Source: Chara braunii (taxonomy: Eukaryota > Streptophyta > Charophyceae > Charales > Characeae). From it: 35,097 nt of DNA. Positions 1 to 9,900 of this stretch are shown in pieces. The stretch lies in the NCBI GenBank assembly GCA_003427395.1, contig BFEA01000037.1, positions 4,267,598 to 4,302,694 of the forward strand, in the 5' to 3' direction. Each line of letters opens with the position of its first letter. The stretch's first letter is position 1. Below the pieces are notes generated by a model. It ran no database searches. It saw only the letters and a program-made list of their open reading frames with translations, and was not told the origin of the DNA. The position numbers and the translations under genes were made by a program.

Positions 1-122
1 CCTTTGTGTGATTCTGTTATTTTCTTTTTTATCTCCGATTCTGTGAGGAATTATAATGTGAACCTCAACCAAAAGTGGTTTGCATTTCAATCCTGCACAA
101 TTTTTTTTTTTTCGGAAATTTT

Positions 123-286
123 TTGAGGGTTTTTTTTTTTTTTTTTTGGCGCTGGGGCTGCCCGGAACCCTGCCCGGGGGTCATGCCCGACCGGGCACCC
201 GGGCGTGTACCCGGCAGAGCCTACCAAAGTGGCCCCATACCACTTGCTCGACCGGACAAAAAAAAAAAAAACAAATAAATAAATAA
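123..286. repeat. GC-rich hairpin block between poly-T and poly-A (SINE/MITE candidate)
   Basis: A GC-rich core of about 115 bp is bounded by a long T run on the left and an A run followed by AAATA repeats on the right, inside AT-rich DNA. The core is strongly self-complementary: GCCCGACCGGGC is near-palindromic, GCCCGGGGGT faces ACCCGGGC, and CAAAGTGG faces CCACTTG. The homopolymer ends suggest a short retroposed element, but either strand could carry the tail. No protein or clear pol III promoter is visible. Short ORFs across it are homopolymer translations. Confidence 0.35.
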
Positions 287-543
287 ATATTATTCTTAAC
301 TTTATTTTTATTTTAAATATAGTACAGTATTTCATTGTGACGATGAGACAAAAGTTGTTCAATTTATTTTTCTTTATATCATAGTTTTTTCGGATTTTTT
401 TCTTAGGACCTTCCTCGGTTCTTTCATGATCAGGGCGTCTGAGAAAATAGGGTGACCCGAGTGAACCGACTACTAGCCTAGTTTTTTTCCAATTTGTTTT
501 TTTAGGTATTTAGTTTTTAAAAATTATTTTACTGTGTAGCATG

Positions 544-573
544 GCGAACGTGTTCACTCCCCTTCACGTTCGC
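544..573. repeat. Inverted repeat GCGAACGTG / CACGTTCGC
   Basis: Perfect 9-bp arms at 544-552 and 565-573 with a 12-nt loop. Further CGAACGTG and GTTCG words follow to about 625, so the local sequence can form several alternative hairpins. Confidence 0.7.
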
Positions 574-786
574 GCGAACGTGTTTACGAACAGCTCACGA
601 ATATGTTCGGGCGAACATAATTATTTTTTGTAAAAAAATAAAATAAAATCAGTTTTTGATTTTGAACTTTTGATTGGCTACGAATTTGAACATGACTCNA
701 AGGCAAACGTTGCTTGTACTATTATTTTACATAACATATATTATTTTTCATAATTTTTTTATAATTTTTTTTTTTTTTATGTTCAC

Positions 787-822
787 GTTCGGAGGGTTTG
801 GGGCACTTGTTCACCTCCGAAC
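787..822. repeat. Inverted repeat GTTCGGAGG / CCTCCGAAC
   Basis: Perfect 9-bp arms at 787-795 and 814-822 with an 18-nt loop. The arm core GTTCG is shared with the hairpin at 544-573, which suggests both belong to one decayed element. Confidence 0.7.
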
Positions 823-985
823 GGGGACATGGTGCTACGTAGTTATTTTATTTTATTCACATTGTTTGTCAGTAAATGTTGAAGTATTGCATGCTATATT
901 GTATGTATGTGAAATAATTTTTTATATTTTTTACATTGTTCAGTAACGGATTGAGTCTGCGTGTCACTTGTACGCACCCTCGTAC

Positions 986-1003
986 GAGTACGAATTCGTA
1001 CTC
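986..1003. repeat. 18-bp perfect palindrome centred on GAATTC
   Basis: GAGTACGAATTCGTACTC is its own reverse complement. It lies in a longer run of GTACGAGTAC/GTACTCGTAC words (about 970-1016). A related GTACGCCCCCGTACGA string occurs near 13037. Confidence 0.75.
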
Positions 1004-1448
1004 TTGTACTCGTACGCTAATCATCGGTCAGGGGTTTCATACGACTTTTTTTTTTTTAATTCATTATTTTGTATTTCTTTCTCAAATTCTAAGAGTCACA
1101 CACACAGTTATTTTTTTCTTCTTTCTTTTTTTGCATGTTGTGTGTGTGGGGGGGGGGGGGTAAGATCTTTTAGGAAGAAGTTTTTTAAAAAACTTATTTC
1201 ATCATTCTGACATGTACTACAATCTCTTTTATTCGTAGCCGCTCAGACCATAATTCATAATTTTTTATTTAAAAATCAACCCGTTCATATAGAAGTTTAG
1301 CATGTCCTTTTCCTGAACTACATTACATGATGGGATATCATACATTCTCGATTGTGCATACTCGATACGTTTCATCAACGATTTTTCTTTAATGTTTCTC
1401 TCGAACATCAACATTTTTAAAAATACATTAAGTCAACTAGAAAAAATA

Positions 1449-2340
1449 TTAATTCTCACGTCCCATCACCATTCTTTTTATTTGAATTTGTCTGCAACTA
1501 TGTCCCATGATGCCCCAAATGATTAATCTAGGATATTTTATATTAATTATATTGAATCGGAATAGACATGTTTTTTTATCTACTCTGTTTGTCTGGACCG
1601 TTAGGCGAACCGGTTTGTGGTTAGATAGCAGATATTTATGCTCTTGGGCAGCAAAGACTAACTCCCACATCGATGATAATATCATTAAAAAATGTAATCA
1701 TCGTCTAATGGTTTCAAAAATTTTCCCATTGTTTGAAAACCAAGTAAATTCATCTTTGTCAAAATGTGTGAGCCTATAAGGGTTTAGAACATCCAGATCA
1801 ATCATCAAAGAGATAATAGTTAGTCTATTTTTCGATAAATCTGTACCAGGTCGATTACAAGAAAAATTTAGAGGTACATTTAAATCGTCGACTATAACAG
1901 TTTGTGTGCAGCTTAAGATCACACGCAGAAGCTAAAAAAAAATAAATTGTTATCTCTCTGTAATTTTTATGTGCATAAATATCGAGTACCAACCATTCCT
2001 GATTTCAAAAACAAAACTTGATTAATGTCCACCAGCCCAAAAAATATGAATAAAAGTCAATGATTTCTACCGATAGTGTTTAACAAAATTACTACACCCC
2101 CTTTAGAACCTTGTGTTGGAGACCAAATCAAAACTGTGGTTTGTCCCACCAGATACTGAATACGTTGAATTTTTTCCACTTAATTTTGTTTCCTGCAAAC
2201 AAATAACTTGAATTTTTTATTCGTGAATCCATTATTTTAACCATATGGTATTTCTTGTGTTTGCTGCAAACAAATAATTGTGGTCTTTCTTGTGTTTGCT
2301 TGTTGAGTCTCTTATCTCACGCAAGTTCCAGGTTGCAAGC
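1449..2340 (-). pseudogene. LINE copy A endonuclease domain (AP-endonuclease-like)
   Basis: In LINEs this domain nicks target DNA to prime reverse transcription. Minus-strand motifs appear in the expected order: LATWN near 2340 (family ATWNVRG start), QETKLS at 2178-2195 (catalytic Glu region), WSPTQGSKGGVVILL near 2105-2130, DDLNVPL near 1890 (family GDFN, with Gly replaced), FTWFSNN at 1728-1748, and SNHKPV near 1608-1625 (family SDHxPV, with Asp replaced by Asn). One nonsense codon at 1698-1700 interrupts an otherwise continuous frame, and at least one frame change lies nearer the N-terminus. A small local duplication of a TTTCTTGTGTTTGCT-containing unit sits at about 2195-2300. The altered catalytic positions predict no activity. 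Confidence 0.7.
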
Positions 2341-2639
2341 GTGAGTTTACCCATGTGAGGAAGGCACACTGATTTGTTGTCAGGGAGATGGTAAGGTCAT
2401 GAGGACAACAAATTAGATTGGGATAAATGAGGAAAATAATTTTTTATCTGGTGAGAGCTTCCCTTCTACCGCTGACAGATATTTTGCAGACTTGAGAGGA
2501 GGAATTATAATTTGTTCGAGATTAACCTTGTATTTCTCTGCAATCAGAGTTAGATGAAGACGACACATGTTTTCTCTTTTTAGTAGTTCTTCCTCAAATC
2601 CGACATCACTGATTGGAACAAAAAACTTGACATTTTTTC

Positions 2640-3263
2640 CTAGGGGTTATCGATGATCAATTTAGGCATCAACAAATCATGGATACACAAAAAACTGAAC
2701 TTATCTGCAACTGTTGGCCTCAGTAAAGTAACGATTGCATGTGGCATAAGAGCATCTGATGAAGGAATGTTTACGAAACTAGGGGTTCCATCATTGTTGA
2801 AAAACATTATGAACCGTGTTGTGTTACGAGTGTGTGTGATAAATAGCGGCAATAATCGTACTTTGACATCGCTTGACTGACCTCGATCAAGGGCAACAAG
2901 TATTTTATGCATGGTGGTTTTATTACCGGGTGTACCGATAGTGGAGAGCATTTCGTGTGATGAGCCTGATGAGGAAGTTGATTGCTCACCTTCTATTCTT
3001 GTAGCAGGACCGCCATTCTATCTGTCAAAACTTAACCTTCGTTGCTTACTATGTAGCAGATTTCTTGCTTTGCTTGCACTACCACCTGATGGGGATGGTT
3101 GGGCGAGAGATGGATCATAAGAGGCGGCTGTAGCTGGTATGAAACTTTGGCGGATCTGTGAAGGTTGGTGTTATCCTTGATGACCTTAACCTTGATTCCT
3201 GTCCTGAACAGGTGGATGTCCCATCTCCACATTCCTTTTTGTACCTCTTGGAAATAACGCACT
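2640..3263 (-). pseudogene. LINE copy A ORF1, C-terminal part
   Basis: The minus strand encodes a Ser/Gln/Pro-rich stretch (about 3180-2960) followed by a conserved-looking module at 2951-2640 containing LLPL, then ALMP, VADKFSF and LLMPKLI. The same spacing of LLPL, (L/P)MP, (V/F)AD(K/R)xxF and MPK(L/I) occurs without gaps in LINE copy C (20029-20240), so this is the same ORF1 type. Such ORF1 proteins usually bind element RNA. I recognise no zinc knuckle or RRM here. A stop lies near 3010. The upstream continuation is separated by the chromovirus. Confidence 0.55.
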
Positions 3264-3571
3264 TGTGGCGGACCCACCAAATGTGGTGCTCTGCCTGAGA
3301 TAGAGATGGAGATAGAGGATGAGAGTGGAGCAAGATGGCACAGCGCAGCTCCCATGCGAGACTCCAACGCACGTACTCCAAACTGTGCGAATGCAGAATG
3401 ACATGAAAAACGGACAACAAATGGGGTATACCCCAGCGGACTGACTGAAGTGGACTGGAATGGCTGGTACCGACATAGGTACCGGCCTAGATTGGACTAC
3501 CCCGAATACAACACAAGCCTGTGAGAACAGGCCAAGGGGCTGGTCTCACAGGCCAACCAGGGGAACAAACA
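3264..3571 (-). repeat. 3' LTR of the chromovirus
   Basis: Aligns by eye along most of its length with 10643-10905, including the stretches around GGCACAGCGCAGCTCCCA, TATACCCCAGCGGA and GACTACCCCGAATACAACAC. It carries an extra segment near 3465-3490 containing GGTACC twice, and an extra dozen bases near 3530. Its inner end lacks the terminal CGGACC inverted-repeat block of the other LTR, and no polypurine tract is seen next to it. Deletion at the chromodomain-LTR junction is likely. Confidence 0.8.
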
Positions 3572-3778
3572 GAACCAATGACCCTAACAGATAGACCATC
3601 AGCGTGCTGCGAGTGCTCTAGGGGCTTCCAGGTAGCCGTCTCATTAGGGTAACCCTTCCAATGCACGAGATACTGGACATAGGGAGAGTTGTCGTCGGTA
3701 ACTCGACAACCAATGATGTCTGAAACGAGGAACTCCTCATGGCCGTCCACCATGATGAGTGAAGGCGCTTGTATGGTC
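3487..3778 (-). pseudogene. Chromodomain at the end of pol
   Basis: The minus-strand frame starting near 3778 reads into MVDGHEEFLVSDIIG and then YLVHWKGYPNETATWKPLEH, a chromodomain with its aromatic and WKGY..TWxP signature. In chromoviruses this tail on integrase binds modified histones and steers insertion. The frame does not stop where pol should end: it runs on through the 3' LTR and terminates at 3487, suggesting that the natural stop and polypurine tract were deleted. It is joined upstream almost directly to the integrase zinc-finger region, in another frame. Confidence 0.85.
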
Positions 3779-4262
3779 GTCCAACGTCTGCCAATGTCTT
3801 GTGGAAGCCCATATGATCAGCGACTGCCTTGTCATGGAACTCTGCGACTGCTTAGACACGTAGCTGTCCAGTGGAGGGAACACAAATGCGGGGCTCTCTG
3901 GTGCCCTGTGACCCGTGGCAGTACACAAGAACGTTGTCCCCGAGAGAGTAGTTCGCGACGGTCTTGCCACACCGAAGGTTCCTATGGATGTCGCAACAGT
4001 CGGGGTAGTGGCGGTACTGAGTGCAAAACTCGTCGATCACCGAGTGGTGGATGGTGGTGACCGAGATGGCAGCAAGCTGGATCTGCTCCAGATCATGGTC
4101 AGGGCGCCGGGATAAGGCATCTGCGACCCGATTAGTCTCACCCTTGATGTGCTCAGTGGTGAAACTAAATTCGGATAGGTCGCGCCACCAGCGAGTCTGT
4201 CGAGGATTGAGCTTAAGCTTCGTCAGAAAAGCCTGGACAACATGCGCACCATGAATGGTGCC
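3759..4262 (-). pseudogene. RNase H end, pol linker and integrase N-terminal zinc-finger fragment
   Basis: On the minus strand this frame gives the RNase H/connection end (QTRWWRDLSEF, then NRVADALSRR, the usual VADALSR hallmark), a linker, RICVPSTGQLR, and then HDKAVADHMGFHKTLADVGR. The last matches the first two His of the integrase HHCC finger. Just after it the sequence jumps to the pre-chromodomain segment, so the two Cys and the entire DDE catalytic core are absent. A stop codon lies at 3852-3854. The frame differs from RT upstream and from the chromodomain downstream. Confidence 0.8.
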
Positions 4263-6330
4263 CCGTGCAGGTAGTGGCGTCGTTGCTGTGTGGCATAACT
4301 ACTGCGAGAACCTCACATTCATCAGCAGTGTAGTTTATTTCGGCGGGCAGGAGCTGACGGGAGTAGAAGGCTATCGGACAATCACCTGAGCGAGACTCGA
4401 CAGTGCTGTTCTCGGCGATGGTAGGAGAATAATCAATAGAAGGCTCGTCAGTAGTTGGACGAGTAGGCGTCAGGCGGGAAGCATTGGTAGGGGTAGGAGG
4501 TGGGAAGCGAGGGATGCGAGGATGAGAGGAATCAGGAGAGGAGGGGAAAATCTGAGAAAGCACTGCTCCTATAGCAGAGTCTGACGCACCAGTGGTAAGG
4601 ATAAAAGGGCGATCAAAATCGGGTAGGTGAAGAACTGGTGCACATGTTACCGCGTTCTTGAGGGTGCGGAAGGCGTCCTCGTGGAGAGGTGTCCTAGCCC
4701 ATGGTGGGTTTTTCCGGAGGAGGGTGGAGATAGGGACGTGAAGTTGCTTGACGGATGTGGGGATGGGCCACTCCGCAGTAACAATGATCTTCACATCGTC
4801 AATATGGAGACCCTGATCAGACATGAAGTGTCCTAAGAAATCCACTTTGTGTTCGACAAAGCGGCACTTGCTCAGCTTAGCGTAGAAGCCATATCTGCAC
4901 AAGCGGTCAAGGACGTCGTAAAAGTGTCTTAGATGCTCCTCAAGGGTATGACTGTAGATGAGGATATCGCCGACGTAGACGAGAACATACCGCCCAAGGA
5001 TGTCCCTGAAGATGCCGTTCATTGCCCTTGAGAAGATGGCGGGTGCATTGGTGAGGCGGAATGGCATCACTGTGAACTCGTAGTGGCCGAAGCGCGACCA
5101 AAAAACGGTTTTCGACTGATCCTCTGCAACGACGTGGATCTGATGGTAACCGCTACGAAGATCAATCTTCGTACAGAAGCGGTTGCCTACTAGGCGGTCG
5201 AACAACTCGTCGGAACGAGGCATGGGGTAGTTGCTCTTAACCGTGTAGCGGTTGAGCCCACGATAATCGATGCAGAGGTGGAGAGTTTTATCCGCTTTGT
5301 GAGCAAAGAGGACGGGTGCACCCCACAGGGAGTTGCTGGGTTTAATGAAACGCAGTCTAAGGAGTTCCTCAAGCTACTCAAGCTAACGCTTGAGTTCGGT
5401 TGCCTCGAGGATCGAGAGTCTGTAGGGCGTCTGATGGTGAACACGATAGTCAGACACAAGCTGGATGGAATGCTCGACTTCACTCATCAGTGGGATGCCG
5501 GCGTACGAGAACGACGATGGGAAAACGTTGTGGTACTCTCGAATGAGGTCAGGAACTACGGGCTCCAGGTTGGCCGTATAGCGTGCGAGTTCCTCAACGT
5601 CAGTATCAACGCGCCACGGCAGGGTGGACTCGACGGACGGCGGAGGGAGGGAAGTAGGGATGAGAGCCATGGAGATAGGAGGATCTGACTCCAGAGATAT
5701 GAGCTCGGCGTCGGGACAGGGTGGATCATAATGCAAGAGATCCGTAATGTTCACCGTAAACAAGGTGACGTCGTCCTGTCGGATGAAGTGAGGGAACTGC
5801 CGAGGCGAGGTGACGGTGATAGTAGGAAATGTTGTGGGCACAAAAAACTCCGGGGGAGGAGGGTCGGGGCGTGGTGTCACGGTGGTACCTATGAAAGGTA
5901 TGCAATATGTTTGTTCACACTTCGTTTTGACAACGAGAGTGTTGGTCGCCCAATCGGCCTCCGTGCTGCGGAACCGACGAGACCACGGAGTATTAAGAAT
6001 GAAATCGTACCCCGTCTTCATCACATCGAAATGTGCAGAGGAGCGGTGGTGACGAGACGCCGGGGGACGATCAGTCAGCTCGAGATTGAGGAAGAAAGGA
6101 AGGTCGGTGACCGTCTGATCGAAGAAGCGCTGGGTCTTGTCATCCCCTAGCGTGAAAGAGATGGGAGTAAGAGACCTTATCGTGGATAAGCGGGCTTCTT
6201 TCGCCCTGAGAACCGGAATCCCACAGTGTTGAGTACACCCTCGTGGAGGTCCCCAGTCGTACTGGAATGATAGGGAGGGTGCGATCAAGGTCAGAGAGGA
6301 TGGTGAGAAGGCGACGCAGTGCAGGGACAT
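4213..6330 (-). pseudogene. Chromovirus pol: protease C-terminal part, reverse transcriptase, RNase H
   Basis: One minus-strand frame runs 6330-4213, broken only by TAG codons at 5383-5385 and 5374-5376. It contains the protease end (TGYDFILNTPW), the pre-RT linker (EYHNVFPSSF, PYRLS), then RT: KIDLRSGYHQIHV, PFRLTNAP (family PFGLTNAP) and YVGD at 4966-4977 where the family has YxDD. The GGC codon at 4969-4971 is one transition from Asp. After SVKQL, the usual RxFLGLxxYYRRF segment is missing, consistent with an in-frame deletion of about 20-25 residues. RNase H begins TTGASDSAIGAVLSQ (first catalytic Asp replaced by Gly) and carries an unusual Pro/Thr/Ser-rich insert (4381-4551) before PIAFYSRQL. 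Frame is lost near 4290. Confidence 0.88.
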
Positions 6331-6388
6331 GGAGGGTGAGTCGCTCCTGACGAGCCTGGAGTATGCTCAAATCCAGAAGAGAGGGCAC
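6140..6388 (-). pseudogene. Chromovirus retropepsin, catalytic segment
   Basis: A minus-strand frame contains VYSTLWDSGSQG, with the aspartic protease DSG triad encoded at 6212-6220. Such a protease would cut the Gag-Pol polyprotein. Soon afterwards the protease sequence continues in the neighbouring pol frame (SFTLGDDKTQRFF), so a frame change lies at about 6190-6215. The fold's later hydrophobic-Gly strand appears as YDFILNTPW in the pol frame, with the usual G before TPW replaced by N. Confidence 0.7.
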
Positions 6389-6557
6389 AACGTCGTCGTG
6401 AATCGCAAGCTGCTCGCTGCAACGGGCTGAGCAAATGGCTCGATGCGTCGGTAGTCGCGGAGGGGTAGGAGGGGAGACGGTGGTCTGCAGAGGCGCAAAC
6501 GGTACTGCGACAGAGGGCTGAGTACACTCTGTCGGGTCCTGTTGCGATACCTCAACT

Positions 6558-8666
6558 CTAGCAGCGAGAGGGGCAAACTGCGACGGAGATGTCGGAAAAC
6601 CGACTACTGAGGAGGGCGCAGGTGTACACTACACCGTGGATAGGAGGCGTCGTGGGGATGTGAGGCGCCAAGGGGGACTGAGCACGACGTTGGCGAGAGA
6701 GCTCAGCGTAGTGGCGGTTGAGGACGGTAGTGTAAGGGCACCGCGAGGAGGTATGATCGTCCTGGCGGCAGCGTAAACACCCACGCCGACCCAAAATGGT
6801 CGCGCGCTCCTCAACGGAAAGAACACCGCGAGGAGGGACAAAGCCCTGAAGGAGGTCCTGCTGAGGGACCTCGGGGGGTGACGCACCGTGACCAAAGCTG
6901 CTGCGTGCCCGGGAGAGGGTGGAGAGGGCGAGCTGGACGCACTCGGCGATAGGGAGAGTAGAGTCCACCATGTGGTAGTCGACGACCTTGCAGAGGACGA
7001 GGTCGTCGTTATGGTCACCCTCAGGCGACAGCGGGGCAACAGCGTCCTGCTCACCATACTCGAGCGCGTTGAAGAAGCGCGAGAAGTGACGGTCCTGCTG
7101 CGTGAAACGGCGGGGACAACCGTGGAAAGGGGAACGGAGCTGGAAACTGCTATGAAAGGAGTAGGGAGCGTAACCAGTACGCTGAGGCTGGGAGGCGGAA
7201 ATGTGTTGAAGACGGGCCCTGGCGGCCTCATAAGCCTGCGGGGCGGATGTGAAGTTTTACCGCCATAACTCGGAGCGGTACTCAAGGGGAAGGTTGACCA
7301 AGAAACGATCGATGAGGGCAGCTTTGGGGAGGAACACCACATCACAAATGAGGCAGGCATCCTGAAAAACCTGGATGTGGTGGTCCAGGCCGACAGCACC
7401 ACCAGAGTCGGACCAGCGTGCGCTGACGATACGCTCGACGGAGTCAGTCACATCATATCGGGCTCCGAAGCGATCCTCAAGGAACGCCTGAAAATCCATG
7501 AAGGTCGGGGTCCGACCCTCACGAAGGGAGTGGGTGTCGAAAGGACCGCCATGCAGGCATGTGGAGAGGTGAGCCAACCAGGTGTTGGGTGGGACGCCCA
7601 TGAGCTGGAGCGTGCGAGTGGCAGACTGCAGCCACCGAGACACAAGTATCCCTGTACCGTCATACAAGGCAATGTCCGTCAAGCGGACGAGTGGTACGCC
7701 ACCGTTTTGGCGGCGAGGAGATCAGGGAGCAGAGGCCAGCGCTACGGCTGAGTAAGTCGGCGTAGGTCCTTGAGAAGGGGGCGTAGTTGACTGTACGCTC
7801 GGGCTGCATAGGGGAGCGGCGGGGGCAACAACGGCAGGCTGCGAGGGAGCTGCGCTAAAAGAGGTTGTCGCAACCGAGGGAGTGGGAAGGAGGTAGAATG
7901 GGGGTGGAGGGGGTGCAGGGCGGGGGAAGCGAGCCTGCATGGATGGAAGAGTAAAGAAAGAAGGGGGTGCGCCCGAAGGCGAGGCCATCTGTGATGGTAG
8001 GGGTGGTTGAAGGCATAAGAGGGCGAGGTCGACCCGGATCTGGGCGAGCTCGGTCTTAAAACGGCGGACATAGATCGAGCGAGGAGTAGGAGGAGAAGTG
8101 GGTGAAGTAGACGCACGAGCAGCGCGGGGCATCCCATAAAGGGGAGAGCCAGGTGGCGCCGCGGTCGTACGAAGGGAAGGGAGAAGCGGGGCACCCGAAA
8201 AAGTTGAGACCATGGCAGCGTGTTGTGGTCCCATGGCCGTAGTGACCGGAATCTGGGTGGGTGCGCCCTTAGGGTGACGGAAGGCCTGGCCCGTGGCGAC
8301 AGTCATGCTAGGAGCATGGACGGTCACCAGAATGGTCGGGTCGTGGGTAGCGGAGGAGGAAGCTCCGCCGTGACCACCATGTCGGAGGACGGTGGACCCA
8401 GACTGGGAGCCAGCGGAAGAGAGAAAGTGGGGAGAGGAAAGACGGTCAACGTCCTGGAGTTGCTGCAGGCAAGCGGCAAGAGTCGCCACCTGCGCTTGTA
8501 AGGGCGCAAGGAGGGAGGTGAGGAGGGTGTGCAGATCCCCGTGGGGCTGATGGCCGTGGTCCGCTGACACGGGTATGGAGCCCGGTGTCGAGGTCGTCGC
8601 CGTGTCGGTGGCATGTGACATGCCATCGGCCATGGGAAGGTGACGGGCCGGACTTGAGGGGGCCAA
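6558..8666 (-). pseudogene. Chromovirus gag polyprotein
   Basis: One minus-strand frame from an ATG at 8666 to 6558 is interrupted by only two nonsense codons, TGA at 7722-7724 and TAA at 7257-7259. The N-terminal part is Pro/Ser/Ala-rich with a short heptad-like stretch (LLTSLLAPLQAQVATLAACL) near residues 49-68. The middle (7682-7260) resembles the retrotransposon gag capsid domain: VSRWLQSATRTLQLMGVP, later FLEDRFGARYD and FLVNLPLEYRSEL. A CX2CX4HX4C zinc knuckle (CLRCRQDDHTSSRC) lies at 6738-6779 and would bind element RNA. The length suits a chromovirus gag of the long type. The start is the first ATG in the frame; the true start could lie further upstream. Confidence 0.82.
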
Positions 8667-8818
8667 AGGAGGTCCGCATGAGCGGAAGGTGTGGGGGAGG
8701 GTCTGCGGTAGAAAGGGACTGGCGGCACTAGTGACTCGAGTGAGGGCGCCCTCAAAGGGGGAAGGGTGGCCTGGGTCCAGGGTGCCCGAATGGAACGTGG
8801 AAGTAGGGGGGTCAGGAA

Positions 8819-8855
8819 AACCCTAAACCCTAAAAAACCCTAAGAAAACCCTAAC
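8819..8855 (-). repeat. Telomere-like CCCTAAA motifs in the gypsy leader
   Basis: Four to five imperfect CCCTAAA-type units (CCCTAAACCCTAAAAAACCC and onward). On the element's own strand they read TTTAGGG-like and supply four GGG runs, compatible with G-quadruplex formation. They sit in the untranslated leader upstream of gag, not at a chromosome end. Confidence 0.7.
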
Positions 8856-9365
8856 CGAAGTTTGAGTGATTAGGGTAGGGTACCGGTGACCTAATCAAGA
8901 AAATAAAATAGCAAGCAAGAGAGGGAGGCGGAAAGAAAAATAAATAAACAGTAAAATTTTGAGAGAAATAAATAAATAATAATAAAAATAATTAAAAAAA
9001 TAAGGAAGCAAAATGTGAAGAGATAAATAAGATTTATTTTTTTGGAATTTTCGGCAGCATTTCCCTATCCCCCATGGGGTCAAGAATGTGCCAAGGGAAA
9101 GGAGAGACCAAGATAAGCACACTAAGTTTCAAAATGTCGCAAATTAAAATTTTAATAAAATAAATAAAAATAATAATAATAAATAAATAAGTAGATAAGG
9201 AGGTGAAGAGAAATTAAGTGTTGGATTTTTCAAAAATTTCGTCAACATTTCGTTACCCCCATGAGGTCGAAGTGTGCCGTCAAAATGTGTAACGAAAGCA
9301 AGAATGCCTAACTCGTAATCAGATTTAAGGGTGCCGCAAAAAAATTCAAATTTTCATTAATAAAC
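8856..9365. repeat. Gypsy leader: duplicated AT-rich unit of about 190 bp
   Basis: Two diverged units carry the same landmark: TTTTCGGCAGCATTTCCCTATCCCCCATGGGGTC near 9045-9080, and TTTCGTCAACATTTCGTTACCCCCATGAGGTC near 9236-9270. Each is followed by GTGCC and flanked by AAATAAATAA tracts. No coding potential is seen. This is part of the chromovirus 5' untranslated region. Confidence 0.6.
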
Positions 9366-9900
9366 AAAAAGAAAATAAAATAAATCAGAAAATGAGAAAA
9401 GAAGGTGGCGAATAAGATGATTCAAATTTTTGGAAAAAAAAAGAAATATAAATAAAAAAAAAGATAAAAAGAAGAAAAATAGACAAATTTCAGAAGTCGG
9501 GGGGGATGAAAAAGTGACGCAGAAAAGAGAGAAATAGGTGAGAGAGAGAAAAAGAGTGAAGGGGGAGATGGGGGAAGTGATGGGGTTGTAGTTGGGGGAG
9601 AGGAGGCTGAGAGCATGGGAGGGGAAGGGATGAGAAAGGTGGAGAGGGATCAAGAAGTAAAGAGAAAAAAAGAGAAAGAAAAGAAAATAAATGAATAAAA
9701 TAGAGTAATATAGTGGGTGGTGGGGAAACAGGTGGGGTGTTGAGATGGGTATGAGTAGTGAAAGATTAAAAGGAAGTGAGTGAGGTAGAAGAGGAAGAAG
9801 TAGAGGGGGTGAGTAAGAGGACAGAGAAAAAGGTAGAGGAACTGAATTAGTAGAGAGAGGGAAGCGAGAGGTGATACCCGACCCTTCGTATCTCCAAGGG
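9366..9900. repeat. Long purine-rich tract in the gypsy leader
   Basis: The plus strand is overwhelmingly A and G for about 450 bases (strongest 9420-9860), so the element RNA would be correspondingly pyrimidine-rich here. The ORF seen on the minus strand is a Ser/Leu/Pro/Phe-only translation of this bias and is not a protein gene. Such tracts can form triplex DNA. Confidence 0.7.

Larger units (their letters stand above)
287..1199. other. AT-rich intergenic stretch with inverted repeats, no gene seen
   Basis: Mostly T- and A-rich sequence with one undetermined base at 699 and a G run at 1147-1160. The only structure is a set of inverted repeats built on GTTCG/CGAAC or GTAC words, listed separately. 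ORFs here are low-complexity and look like no protein family. Confidence 0.6.
1200..3263 (-). pseudogene. LINE copy A: degenerate L1-type non-LTR retrotransposon, 5' part cut off by the gypsy insertion
   Basis: Read on the minus strand, this holds the C-terminal part of LINE ORF1 (about 3263-2640), then an AP-endonuclease domain (about 2340-1450), then a short stretch resembling the start of the endonuclease-RT linker (about 1250-1190). No RT follows, so the copy is truncated or decayed. It meets the chromovirus LTR at 3264, and the continuation of its ORF1 appears beyond the insertion at 10906. Stops and frame changes are frequent, so it is an old inactive copy. The assignment rests on ordered family motifs and on similarity to LINE copy C. 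Confidence 0.7.
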
